Below, one piece after another: positions 34,841-44,482 of a DNA stretch of 64,000 nt (its first letter is position 1; the number at the start of each line of letters is the position of its first letter). The stretch is from Pedobacter westerhofensis. GTDB lineage: Bacteria; Bacteroidota; Bacteroidia; Sphingobacteriales; Sphingobacteriaceae. The stretch lies in contig NZ_FXTN01000001.1 of NCBI RefSeq assembly GCF_900182595.1, positions 558,001-622,000 of the forward strand. Reading direction: 5' to 3'. A program made the position numbers and the translations under genes. The notes under the pieces are model-generated. The model was not told the origin of the DNA. It saw nothing but the letters and a program-made list of their open reading frames with translations, and made no database searches.

Positions 34841-37426
34841 TTAGTAATTTAATCCCGGGATAGGTGACTCTGTCAGGATCTTATTCAGCATCTGCTTCAG
34901 ATAAACCAGGTGCATTTTGCTGTCCTGATCTGAGGTCTTTGCAATTGCAGCACTGATATCCGTACGCAGATCTTTCAGATGCTGTAAAGCAAGTGGCTTC
35001 ACATTAGAGTACAGCAGGATTTCTGTTGGGGTAACCCCTGCCAGAATGTTATCCAGGGATCCCTGTAACGCAAACCGCTTGTTGTACATGGTAATGATAC
35101 TGCCCACATACATTTTCTGCATCGTCCTGCGGTATGAATCGATAGGTTTTCCTGTTTTCAGCTCAGTGAAAATACCACTTTTGAGGTCGTTCAGCCATTG
35201 TTGTGGTGAGTAGGCCCCTTTGCCATAGTCGCGCTGGTTCACCATCATACGGTACAGGCGGCTTTGTGATGTTACTGAGGCCACCACTTCCTGCTGCAGT
35301 TTTTCCACCGCATTGGAACCAAAACCCGGTTCTATTTTGTTTAAAATCTGCGGATCCAGCAGCCATTTTGGAGTAGCAAAGATCTCCTCATTGAAATATC
35401 TGATCGCTTCTTTCTGCTTCGCCAGGCTTACAGGTTTATAGATTGCACCAGATTGCTCATAAGTTTTTGGCGTTACCATTACACCGCCCAGGTTTTTAAG
35501 CACGTGGAAAGCATATCGGGAGTACTGCCCTACAGCTTCATTGTACATTTCCTTTAGTTCTGTATAGTCCTCACCATCTTCTCTCGTCCAGTTGATCAGC
35601 TGCGGAACAATCCGCTTTAAATTTTTGATCCCATACTGGCTGGCCCTGATTGCATCATCGCCCAGGTCTTCGGCCTGTGAACGCGGATCGTAATCCCTGC
35701 CCTCGCCGCCAAACCAAAGTCTTTTGTTTGAAGCCAGGCTGTCGATCGTTAGTTTATTCAAAATCTTTTTCTCTGCTTTGGCATCAGCTGCATCTAAAAC
35801 AGGCTTATATCCCCATTGTATGGCCCATTTATCATAATCATTGATACGTGGGAACAATCCTTTCTCAGAGATATGATCCTCTGGCTGTGCTACATAATTA
35901 AATCTTGCATAATCCATGATCGATGGTGTATGGCCGTGTGCTTCTACCCAGGCCTTATCCCGCAATTTTTCTACCGGCACAGTGCTGCTGGCACCCATAT
36001 TATGGCGCAGGCCCAGCGTATGCCCGATTTCGTGTGAGGATACAAACCTGATCAGCTGGCCCATCAGCTCGTCATCAAATTTATTTTTGCGGGCCCTTGG
36101 ATCAACAGCACCGCACTGGATCATGTACCACCTGTGCACCAGCTTCATTACGTTGTGGTACCATCCGATATGGCTCTCCATAATTTCACCTGTGCGCGGA
36201 TCAGCGATATTGGGCCCGTAAGCATTTTGCGTGGGCGAAGCAAAATAACGGATCACAGAGAAACGTGCATCATCAAGGCTCATCGTGGTATCCTGTTCCG
36301 GCCACTCTTTACCTACAATGGCGTTCTTAAAACCAGCCTGTTCAAAAGCCTTTTGCCAGTCGTTCACCCCGGCGATCAGGAAGGGGCGCCATTGTTTCGG
36401 CGTTGCCGGATCGATATAATACACGATCTGCTTTTTAGGCTCTACCAGTTCACCTCTTCTGAACTTGTCCATATCCTCATCCTTTGGCTCTAACCTCCAG
36501 CGGTGGATAAATGCTTCCTGCTCTACTTTTTGCTGGGCATCAGCAAATTTATAATAGCTGCTTGCGAAAAATCCAACACGGGCGTCAAAATAACGTTTGC
36601 GCATCGGCTTTGCCGGCAATAAGATAAACGACGTATTCATACCCAGCGTAACCGTGCCCGACTGCGTGGCTGCAGGTAAACCACCTCCGGGACCTCCGGA
36701 AGGAACAGCCGAATATGTTCTGATCGTTTTAATTTCCGTATTGATCGGAAAACTCTTTACGCTTTCAATGTAAGACCTGTCGGCCGCCTGCGCACCCAGA
36801 GAATAAGATTTCTTATCAGCAGGCTCAAACGACATCAGGTTATTTTCAGCCAGCAGGAAATCAGTTACATCGATCACCACACCGGCAGAATCCCTGGATT
36901 TAGCCTTCACAGGAAATGCTGCGATAATCGGGTTAAGGTTAGAGCTCGCCACTGCCCTGGAAATCATATCTGCAGAATCAGCTATGCTCACCAGCGTAGA
37001 AACCTTTAAAAAGAGCTTATCATTTGGCCCTTTCTCCCAGTACACGGTATGTTCTGCAACTTCTTCTCCGCCAAAGTTTCCTGCGCCGGGTGTAGATTTA
37101 CTTAACCTCAGCACTGTCAGGATGTCTTTATTAAGCAGGCTGTCTCCTATTTCAAACAGGTAACGGTCTGCTACTTTATGCACTGTGAACAATCCCTTTT
37201 GTGTTACTGCTTTTGCTGTAACCACATCTTTATAAGGTTTGATTGGGTTTTTAAGTGAATCTGCCTTGGTTTTTGCCGCCGCAGCAGCAGCCGTAGCAGC
37301 AGTTGTTTTAGCCGGCGCTTTTTTCTCTTCTCTGAAGACACTGCAGGACTGTGAGGTTGTGCCGAGCAAGCCGATGGCCAGGGCCAGGTAAAAATACCTG
37401 ACCTTAGATTGGTTTTTGTTGTTCAT
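34841..37426 (-). CDS. Zinc-dependent metalloprotease lipoprotein (DUF5117/DUF5118 type)
   Basis: The 861-residue metzincin-like peptidase has a lipoprotein signal (LLGTTSQSC, Cys near residue 28) followed by an Ala/Lys/Thr-rich linker. The catalytic motif is SSHEIGHTLGLRHNMGAS near residue 462 (HExxHxxGxxH), with a downstream Met-turn-like SIMDYARFNYV, as expected for metzincins. The N-terminal half (about residues 60-300) corresponds to the accessory domains found in these Bacteroidota proteins. It is eight bases after the SusD gene, so it is likely surface-exposed and degrades peptides imported by the neighbouring SusC/SusD complex. Confidence 0.9.
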   Translation of the reverse strand: MNNKNQSKVRYFYLALAIGLLGTTSQSCSVFREEKKAPAKTTAATAAAAAAKTKADSLKNPIKPYKDVVTAKAVTQKGLFTVHKVADRYLFEIGDSLLNKDILTVLRLSKSTPGAGNFGGEEVAEHTVYWEKGPNDKLFLKVSTLVSIADSADMISRAVASSNLNPIIAAFPVKAKSRDSAGVVIDVTDFLLAENNLMSFEPADKKSYSLGAQAADRSYIESVKSFPINTEIKTIRTYSAVPSGGPGGGLPAATQSGTVTLGMNTSFILLPAKPMRKRYFDARVGFFASSYYKFADAQQKVEQEAFIHRWRLEPKDEDMDKFRRGELVEPKKQIVYYIDPATPKQWRPFLIAGVNDWQKAFEQAGFKNAIVGKEWPEQDTTMSLDDARFSVIRYFASPTQNAYGPNIADPRTGEIMESHIGWYHNVMKLVHRWYMIQCGAVDPRARKNKFDDELMGQLIRFVSSHEIGHTLGLRHNMGASSTVPVEKLRDKAWVEAHGHTPSIMDYARFNYVAQPEDHISEKGLFPRINDYDKWAIQWGYKPVLDAADAKAEKKILNKLTIDSLASNKRLWFGGEGRDYDPRSQAEDLGDDAIRASQYGIKNLKRIVPQLINWTREDGEDYTELKEMYNEAVGQYSRYAFHVLKNLGGVMVTPKTYEQSGAIYKPVSLAKQKEAIRYFNEEIFATPKWLLDPQILNKIEPGFGSNAVEKLQQEVVASVTSQSRLYRMMVNQRDYGKGAYSPQQWLNDLKSGIFTELKTGKPIDSYRRTMQKMYVGSIITMYNKRFALQGSLDNILAGVTPTEILLYSNVKPLALQHLKDLRTDISAAIAKTSDQDSKMHLVYLKQMLNKILTESPIPGLNY

Positions 37427-37434
37427 GTTGTTAT

Positions 37435-38862
37435 TTAATAACCTGGATTTTGAGTTAGATTGTAGTTTGCATCAATTGCTGCCTGTGGTATAGGCAGGAG
37501 TTTGGATTTAGGCGTGTAACTTGTTTTTAAGGCACCCAATACCGCATCAGCCTCTCCGGTACGTTTTAAATTATACCAGCGGTAAGCCTGCTCGCAGAAA
37601 AATTCCTTACGGTTTTCCAGTGCGATGGCAGTCAATAATGTTGTTGCATCGGTAGAAGTAGTTAAGGCAGCCGCAGCCCGTGTTTGTATCGCATTCAGAT
37701 CTGTGAGTGCACCAGAGAGGTTGGTGCCTGTTCTGGCCCTTGCTTCGGCACGGATCAGGTACTGCTCAGCAAGGCGCATTACAATTTGAGATTCGCTGAT
37801 CCCTGCTGCTGCGGCCAGAGGCTGTGTACGGTATTTATATTTGAATGGAAGGATGTACGTGGTGCCGGATAAAGTAACATTGCTCATCCAGTTGGTCCTG
37901 CGGAGATCTGTAGACGCGAACAGTGCTGCAAATCTGGGGTCCAAACGGTAGTTAAACGTAGTCACACTGGTAAGTGAACTTGGAATGAACACTGATGCCT
38001 CAACGGTATACTGGTTGGTGTTCAGCAAAGGCGGAGACATCTCCCAGATACATTCTGTATTGTCCCTTACAAATACCCCGGTAGCCATCGCAGTTCTGGG
38101 AACCAAACTATACAGGGTAGATGCAATAACCTCTGAGGCATTGGATTCTGCAGCAGCATAATTGCCGCTAAACAGGTATACCCTGGCCAGCAAAGCTGTC
38201 GCAACAAATTTATTCACCAGCGTACGGTCGTTAGACGAGGCAGTAGTTACGCCCGGATATACAGCGCCCAGGTTTGCTTTCGCATCCGTCAGATCTGTGA
38301 TCATCTGTGCATAAATAGCAGCGGTGGTTGTTTTGGGTAAAAATGCACTGATAGCAGGATCTGTAACCAGTACCAGGGGAACTTCTCCAAAAGTATTTAC
38401 CATGTGAAAATAGCAGTAGGCACGTACAAGTTTGGCTTCGGCAATATATTGCTTTCTCAGTGATTCTGTAGTACCGGAGGTATTTTGCAAACCTTCTATA
38501 ATTGCATTTGCACGATAGATCTCTGCATACCAGTCTGAAAATATGGAAGCCTGTGAAGTGCTCAGGGCAGTGTAGGAATTGTTATTAAACTCCTGTAAAG
38601 CGGCAGTTGTTGCGATGTACAGCAGATCATCGGCCTGGAGAGAACTGTATGTAGTGAGATTTTGCGACTGGGTAGCTGTTGCAGCTAAAGAACTGAACAT
38701 ACCGGATCTTGCCGCCGTGGCTAGTTTATCGGATGCAAATACCAGGTTGGTAGTTACCTGGTTCAGCGGCGGATCAATATCCACTGTTTTTTCACATCCC
38801 GAACTGATTATTATGGTGAATGCCAGCAGGCCGGCTATGATATGATATATCGATTTTGACAT
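37435..38862 (-). CDS. SusD/RagB-like nutrient-binding lipoprotein
   Basis: The 475-residue surface lipoprotein starts at MSKSIYHIIAGLL with lipobox IISSGC. The longer frame from 38895 would overlap SusC and has no signal before it. SusD features include AKLVRAYCYFHMVNTFGEV, AEQYLIRAEARARTG, ENRKEFFCEQAYRWYNLKR and the ending LLPIPQAAID...NPGY. It is 10 bases after SusC, the same spacing as in the pair at 3.4-7.9 kb. The metalloprotease that follows suggests a peptide or protein fragment as ligand. Confidence 0.94.
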   Translation of the reverse strand: MSKSIYHIIAGLLAFTIIISSGCEKTVDIDPPLNQVTTNLVFASDKLATAARSGMFSSLAATATQSQNLTTYSSLQADDLLYIATTAALQEFNNNSYTALSTSQASIFSDWYAEIYRANAIIEGLQNTSGTTESLRKQYIAEAKLVRAYCYFHMVNTFGEVPLVLVTDPAISAFLPKTTTAAIYAQMITDLTDAKANLGAVYPGVTTASSNDRTLVNKFVATALLARVYLFSGNYAAAESNASEVIASTLYSLVPRTAMATGVFVRDNTECIWEMSPPLLNTNQYTVEASVFIPSSLTSVTTFNYRLDPRFAALFASTDLRRTNWMSNVTLSGTTYILPFKYKYRTQPLAAAAGISESQIVMRLAEQYLIRAEARARTGTNLSGALTDLNAIQTRAAAALTTSTDATTLLTAIALENRKEFFCEQAYRWYNLKRTGEADAVLGALKTSYTPKSKLLPIPQAAIDANYNLTQNPGY

Positions 38863-38872
38863 TTGATTAACG

Positions 38873-41800
38873 TTAAAAAGTAAATTGAAAACCACCGGTT
38901 ATGGTACGTAATGGAGGAGTAGCGATACTCTGTGATTCCGGATCAAAGCCTTTATACTTTGTGATCGTAAACAGGTTCTGGGCCTGGGTATAAATCCTTA
39001 AAGTTTGTCCGCTGTTTTTTCCCAGCCATTTAGCAGGTAAGGTATAAGACAGGTTTACGTTTTTGAGCCTGATAAAAGAGGCATCTACCAGAGAAGCATC
39101 GGAGGCAGTATAATTAGAATATGCCGTATAAGAGGCTGCACCCGCAGTACCGCGTGTACCTGCAGAAACCAGATAATCCTGAGAGCCCAAAGCCAGGTAC
39201 TCATTTACTACACTTGCTGCGGCATTGCTAAAATATCCCGGAGGATAGTTAGAAGAAGCCAGGAGGCTTCTGCCCATCTGTTTCACAAACTGGAAAGTAA
39301 AATCAAGGGTAACACTTTTATAATTCAGTGTATTGGTTAAACCACCATAATATTTAGGGTAAGAAGTTCCGGCATAATAGCGGTCTCCCCTGCCCGTGGC
39401 GGCGAAACCTGTATTGACGGTTCCAGAGTTGTTAAAGTCTGTAAAGGATGGCAAGTTGGTAGCCGGATTAATACCTGCATACTGGTAGAGGTAGTAGGAA
39501 CTGATCGGGTTGCCCACAATATAGGTTGCATAATAAGATGATTTCTCGATATCGGGAAATGACAAAAGCTTATTACGGTTTTGACTGATGTTGAAAGAGG
39601 AGGTCCAGCTAAAGATTTTGTTTTTGATATTCGTGCTCGTCAGAGACAGTTCCCATCCCGAGTTCTGAACCGTTGCCGGCAGGTTGCTCAGATATCCGGT
39701 AAAACCGGCCTGGGAACTTGTGGTAAGCGTAACCAGCTGATTGCTTGTCCTGTTACGGTAATATCCTCCACTCAAGGAAAGACGGTCTTTAAAAAAGGCA
39801 AGATCCAAACCTATATCCAGTTTTTTGGTTTCTTCCCATTTATAATCGGGATTGGGCAAACGCGTGGGATTTAATCCTGTAGAGCCGCCATACACATAGG
39901 TAGAAGCAGCATATGTATCCAGATAACCGTAGTTATCAATCTCATCACTACCTACAATACCGTAACTGCCACGCAGCTTACCAAAGCTAAACCAGCTGAA
40001 CTTATCTTTCAGCGCTTTCTCTTCGGAGAAAATCCAGGCAGCACCGGCAGATCCGAAATTACCAAACTTGTTATTAGGGCCAAACCTTGAAGATCCATCC
40101 CTCCTGAAATTCAGGTTTACAACATATTTATCCTGCAGGTTATAGTTTACACGGCCAAACAGAGACGCATATTTATAGTCGACAGATCCGCTTGAAGTAG
40201 AAACTACACTCGCCGCAGTCACGGTTTTCAGGAAGTCGTCAGAGGTAAAACCCGATGCACTGATATTGTAAGGCATCCTGGACTGTTTGTACTGGTAAGA
40301 TCCACCGGCCAGCGCATTCAAAGTACCTTTCCAGATTTTGCTGGTATAAGTAATCTGTGGTTCTATGATCGTATTATTGGTATAGTTATATACGTAAGAT
40401 GCTGTACCGGCAGTATATCCTGAATAAAGACTGGGGTTTAATGAAGACAGCGGCCTGGCTACAGTTTGTGTCATATCAGTTTTGCTGTAGCCCAGGTTTG
40501 TTTTGATATCAAGTCCTTTCAGCAGGTTATATTTTAAATTCAGGTTGGTGAGCAGGTTGGAGGTACGGTTATCATTGCTTTGATTCAAATAACCCAGCGG
40601 ATTACTTACAAAGCCATCCCAGTTTAACGCACCGGTTGAGGTGTACAGCGGAAAATTGGGAGGAAGAATATAGGCCCAGGTGGCGAGGTCTGTACTCGCG
40701 ATGTTATTTTTATCTGTAGAATATATGGCAGACAATGCCAGGTTAAAGCGCTGATCGAATGAAGAATGGTTTAAGTTAAACTTTCCGCCCCCACGCTGGT
40801 ATCCCTGGTTCCCCGGAAAAATATTACCCTCTTTATGGTACGTTCCGCTCAGGAAAAAGTTTGTTTGTGTATCGCCACCAGACATGCTGGCATTTACATC
40901 ATTGGTTTTTGCCGTACTGCCAAGGAACATCCGCTGGAAGTCGGTATACCCGTTCTGGTCCCAGACCAGCAGATCCGGCGCAGAAGTGGCCGTCGGCACT
41001 GCCGGATTAGTAGTATTATTGGCGAAAGCTTTTGCCCTCAGCGCCAGGTACTGCTGTGTTCCTACCATCTCTACAAAGTGTGACACCTCAGAAATCCCTG
41101 AAGACGCATTTACACTGAATTTTGTTCTTCCCGGCCTACCCTTTTTTGTGGTAATCAGCACTACGCCATTGGCACCTCTTGAACCATAGATAGAAGTTGC
41201 ATCGGCATCTTTTAAAACCTCAATGCTTTCGATATCCGAAGGGTTGATAGAGTTTAACGGACTTGTTGTTCCTTCAGCCGAGGGTAGCCTGCTGTTGGAC
41301 GCAGAGGTTACACTGTAAGTTGCTGAGTTGATCGGCTCAGACAAATAAGGTACCCCATCAATAAGATAAAAGGGACGGTTGGGTTTAATTCCATTTTCAC
41401 CGATTGAATTTACTCCTCTGATCTGTACGGTAATTCCTGCACCGGGCAAACCATTGGATTGAGTGATGGTTACTCCAGCCATGCGGCCGGAAAGGGCCTG
41501 TAATGCGTTGGTAACCGGCTGATCTTCTATTTGTTTTGCAGAGATGCCCACCTGCGAGCCCGTGTTTAAACGGCGCGTAACGGTACCATAACCAATTACC
41601 TGCACCTCGTCAAGCTTTGCGGGATCGGGAACCATATTTACGGTTAAAGTAGGAATACCTGTGATTTCAAGTGTTTTATAACCCAGATAAGAGATCACCA
41701 AAACCGGGAACTCATCACTGGTAGCGATATAAAATTTTCCATTATTCCCGCTTAGGGTGTAGCGGGTAGTCCCTTTTACCTTGATGCTCACTCCCGGCAA

Positions 41801-42235
41801 AGGCTGACCGTTTTCGTCCAGCACCACGCCATTAACGGTAATCGTAGCAAAAAAGCCTTTAACCTTATCCAGAAAGCCTTTTTCCTGAATGATCACAGTC
41901 TTATTTTGTATGGTATAAGTAAGAGACTGATTAGCCAGACAATTTTTTAAAACATCATTGAGTTCTGCATTGTTAACATTGATATTAACCGGTGTGGCTT
42001 TGGATATCAGATCCTGGTCGTACACAAAATCATAGCCTGTTTGTAACCTGATGGTTTTAAACACTTCGGTAAGATTTGCGTTTTTACGGTTAATAGTAAT
42101 TTGCTGGGCCAGTGTGGTTGCACTTACCTGCATCATTGCGGCCAATAATAGAAACGTAGTGATACGCATGATCAGCAAAATTTGTCGGACAGGGCGAGAG
42201 CGCCTACCCGGATTGTTTGGGTAAAATTTGTACAT
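38873..42235 (-). CDS. SusC-family TonB-linked receptor with STN signalling domain
   Basis: The 1120-residue receptor opens with a basic N-terminus and signal sequence (RITTFLLLAAMMQVSATTLA). An STN domain follows at about residues 48-120 (ITINRKNANLTEVFKTI, LNDVLKNCLANQSLTYTI), then the carboxypeptidase-like domain about residues 133-215 (GVVLDENGQPLPGVSIKVKG), the plug (VQIRGVNSIGENG, IYGSRGANGVVLITTKKGR) and the barrel ending ITGGFQFTF. STN domains touch the periplasmic part of a FecR anti-sigma factor when ligand is bound. The FecR and ECF sigma genes lie directly upstream on the same strand, making a cell-surface signalling circuit that turns on this operon. Confidence 0.96.
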   Translation of the reverse strand: MYKFYPNNPGRRSRPVRQILLIMRITTFLLLAAMMQVSATTLAQQITINRKNANLTEVFKTIRLQTGYDFVYDQDLISKATPVNINVNNAELNDVLKNCLANQSLTYTIQNKTVIIQEKGFLDKVKGFFATITVNGVVLDENGQPLPGVSIKVKGTTRYTLSGNNGKFYIATSDEFPVLVISYLGYKTLEITGIPTLTVNMVPDPAKLDEVQVIGYGTVTRRLNTGSQVGISAKQIEDQPVTNALQALSGRMAGVTITQSNGLPGAGITVQIRGVNSIGENGIKPNRPFYLIDGVPYLSEPINSATYSVTSASNSRLPSAEGTTSPLNSINPSDIESIEVLKDADATSIYGSRGANGVVLITTKKGRPGRTKFSVNASSGISEVSHFVEMVGTQQYLALRAKAFANNTTNPAVPTATSAPDLLVWDQNGYTDFQRMFLGSTAKTNDVNASMSGGDTQTNFFLSGTYHKEGNIFPGNQGYQRGGGKFNLNHSSFDQRFNLALSAIYSTDKNNIASTDLATWAYILPPNFPLYTSTGALNWDGFVSNPLGYLNQSNDNRTSNLLTNLNLKYNLLKGLDIKTNLGYSKTDMTQTVARPLSSLNPSLYSGYTAGTASYVYNYTNNTIIEPQITYTSKIWKGTLNALAGGSYQYKQSRMPYNISASGFTSDDFLKTVTAASVVSTSSGSVDYKYASLFGRVNYNLQDKYVVNLNFRRDGSSRFGPNNKFGNFGSAGAAWIFSEEKALKDKFSWFSFGKLRGSYGIVGSDEIDNYGYLDTYAASTYVYGGSTGLNPTRLPNPDYKWEETKKLDIGLDLAFFKDRLSLSGGYYRNRTSNQLVTLTTSSQAGFTGYLSNLPATVQNSGWELSLTSTNIKNKIFSWTSSFNISQNRNKLLSFPDIEKSSYYATYIVGNPISSYYLYQYAGINPATNLPSFTDFNNSGTVNTGFAATGRGDRYYAGTSYPKYYGGLTNTLNYKSVTLDFTFQFVKQMGRSLLASSNYPPGYFSNAAASVVNEYLALGSQDYLVSAGTRGTAGAASYTAYSNYTASDASLVDASFIRLKNVNLSYTLPAKWLGKNSGQTLRIYTQAQNLFTITKYKGFDPESQSIATPPLRTITGGFQFTF

Positions 42236-42345
42236 TTGTTAGGGTTTAAAGTTGAATAGTCTGCGAATGATTTGTGGCTTTAGAATCCGTTGACCAGAGG
42301 TGTTCGAGCACTTCTGGTCTTTTTCCAAAGACCACGATATTTTGT

Positions 42346-43545
42346 TTATTTGGTTACCGTGACCCTCCTTCCCTCTATCTTAAAGTGAACTTTTCCTGTT
42401 TTCTCCATTACTTCCAGAATGGACGATATATTTTTAGATCTGGATATCCATCCTCCAAGGTTTAGCTTTTCCGGCGCATCTTCGGCATAAATCACCTCCA
42501 CATCATACCAGCGGGCAATCTTTCTCATGATGGATCTGAAATCGTTATGTTCCAGAATAAAATCCCCGCGCTGCCAGTCGGTATAATCCTCTGCGTTTAC
42601 TGCTGTAACCTTTACTGATCCGCCCTGAACTCTTGCCTGCTCACCGGGTTTCAGCACGGTATGATCATTTATTTTCACGCTGCCCTCCAGTAAAGTTGTT
42701 TTAGCGGATGTCTCATTGTCGTACGCATTCACGTTGAAATGTGTACCCAGCACTTCGATTTTCTGATGCGCGCTTTCTACAATAAAAGGTATCCTTTTAC
42801 CCTCGTCAGTAATTTTGCTCACTTCAAAATAAGCCTCACCGCTCAGTTTTACGGTACGTACCGAAGCAACTGATGTTGGAAAAGTTAATGAGGATGCGGC
42901 GTTCAGCCAAACTTTGGTGCCATCAGGCAGGTTAACCAGATATTGCCCGCCTGCGGGCGTAAGCACGGTATTGTATTCCGTTTCAGCGCTGATGTTTTCC
43001 TGTTCAGGAACGGAATAAACGATTTGTCCGTCTGCAGTTTTGGAAATTGACACACCTGTCTGATCAGCGAGATGTCCGCTGTTGGTTTGATCAAGATTGA
43101 TTTTTTGTCCATTGGCCAGTATCAGCACGGCTTTGTCCTTCCCCGGTTTAAGGTCTGCACTTGCAGGAAGGTTGGTCAGATCAGATGACGGGTGGCTTTG
43201 CCTGTATATCAAAATGCCAGATAATGATATGACGACCAGGGCGGCAGCAGAAATCAGGGGAAGCAATCTTGTAAGCTTCCTGCGCTCGTACCGATTCGGA
43301 TTTATTAGTTGATGTGCGGAATTAACATCTGGCTCTAAATGGGTATTATTCTGGGAAACCAATGCATGCCTGGCTACTACTTCCCAAACTTCCCCGGTAC
43401 CCTTTTCCAAAAAGGAATCCGACAGCCGGGGAGCGTCCTTGCTGTTCCAGTTCACATAGGCAGATTCCAGCCAGGCTTGCTCCTCTTCCGAAGCTTCACC
43501 GGCTATATACCTGTCTAACAACTGTCTGAATTTTTCTTCTTCCAT
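42346..43545 (-). CDS. FecR-family anti-sigma factor
   Basis: The 399-residue inner-membrane protein has a cytosolic N-terminal domain (about residues 1-85; RQLLDRYIAGEASEEEQAWLES) that holds the sigma factor. One membrane span lies about residues 90-112 (LLPLISAAALVVISLSGILIY). The periplasmic FecR domain (LPDGTKVWLNAASSLTFP, LSGEAYFEV, FNVNAYDNETSAKTTLLEG) is followed by a DUF4974 C-terminal part (IMRKIARWYDVEVIY). It receives the signal from the STN domain of the SusC receptor 110 bases downstream. It lies 69 bases after the sigma gene. Confidence 0.95.
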   Translation of the reverse strand: MEEEKFRQLLDRYIAGEASEEEQAWLESAYVNWNSKDAPRLSDSFLEKGTGEVWEVVARHALVSQNNTHLEPDVNSAHQLINPNRYERRKLTRLLPLISAAALVVISLSGILIYRQSHPSSDLTNLPASADLKPGKDKAVLILANGQKINLDQTNSGHLADQTGVSISKTADGQIVYSVPEQENISAETEYNTVLTPAGGQYLVNLPDGTKVWLNAASSLTFPTSVASVRTVKLSGEAYFEVSKITDEGKRIPFIVESAHQKIEVLGTHFNVNAYDNETSAKTTLLEGSVKINDHTVLKPGEQARVQGGSVKVTAVNAEDYTDWQRGDFILEHNDFRSIMRKIARWYDVEVIYAEDAPEKLNLGGWISRSKNISSILEVMEKTGKVHFKIEGRRVTVTK

Positions 43546-43614
43546 TACTTATATCATAGGGTTGATATATGTAATACAATCACAGAAAGAGGATTGGGGA
43601 TATGAATTTAATAT

Positions 43615-44208
43615 TTATTTTATATTGAGATAATATAGCACAAACCAAACCAGTCCAATCTTATTTTTCAGGATCCGTACAGCTTTTTTCATCTGGTCTG
43701 CACTCGTAGACTCGGTAATACCCAAACGGGCAGCCACCTCTTTATTTGAAAGATGTTCTTTCCTGCGCAGTTCAAATACGGCCCTCATCCTTGGCGGGAG
43801 GTTGGCGATCTCCGCTTCGATCATTGCAGAGAATTGTTTTTCACGGATGAGTGTATCTGTATAGATACCGCTGTCTGCGTTTACCTGGGTAAACGTTTCA
43901 GCATAGGCACTAACCCTGCTTCTGCTTTTGATCAGGTTAAAAATTGTATTTCTGAGCGCAATGAAGAGATAGCCCGCCAGGTTATTTCCCTGTTCCAGCG
44001 AACTGCGCTTATCCCAGAATTTCATGAACATCTCCTGCAGCACATCCCTTGCATCACTTTCAATCCGAAGTTTATTATAGGCATGAGCGTACAATAGCTG
44101 GCTATACCGGTTGAATATCTCGGTAAAAGCAAGATGATCATCGTTTTTTAAACGAAATAAGAGATCATCATCGGTCATTTTCTCATAAGTGATGCCAGAG
44201 CCAGTCAT
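43615..44208 (-). CDS. ECF-type RNA polymerase sigma factor (FecI-like)
   Basis: The 197-residue extracytoplasmic-function sigma factor has region 2 about residues 20-90 (HLAFTEIFNRYSQLLYAHAY, DVLQEMFMKFWDKRSSL, NLAGYLFIALRNTIFNLI) and region 4 about residues 130-185 (LPPRMRAVFELRRKEHLS, NKEVAARLGITESTSADQMK). It should recognise the promoter of the SusC operon and perhaps its own. It is held by the FecR protein encoded next. A start at Met11 (MTDDDLLF) is also possible. A -7-like element lies 50 bases upstream. Confidence 0.94.
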   Translation of the reverse strand: MTGSGITYEKMTDDDLLFRLKNDDHLAFTEIFNRYSQLLYAHAYNKLRIESDARDVLQEMFMKFWDKRSSLEQGNNLAGYLFIALRNTIFNLIKSRSRVSAYAETFTQVNADSGIYTDTLIREKQFSAMIEAEIANLPPRMRAVFELRRKEHLSNKEVAARLGITESTSADQMKKAVRILKNKIGLVWFVLYYLNIK

Positions 44209-44257
44209 TCCGTTCCTAATATTGAGTCATTTCACCTGGGTGTGGCATAATAGAAAT

Positions 44258-44265
44258 CAAAAATA
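44258..44265 (-). promoter_or_regulatory. Candidate -7 element of the ECF sigma gene
   Basis: TATTTTTG on the minus strand matches TAnnTTTG, 50 bases upstream of the start. The sequence is AT-rich, so chance is not excluded. Confidence 0.35.
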
Positions 44266-44482
44266 ACATTTTTTATCAATTGAAAGCGAAATGATAAGAT
44301 GATCATCGCTTCCTGAGGAATTTACCGCATATCTGCGTGGCGAGCCCAGGTAACGCAACTGTCAACTTATTACAGTTACTGGTTCGGAAAGCTGCATCTG
44401 TAAATTTTATTGAACAAATTGCCTTAAAAGTTATTAACTTATTATCCATTGTTGATTGAAACATGGAATTACCTATCATATT

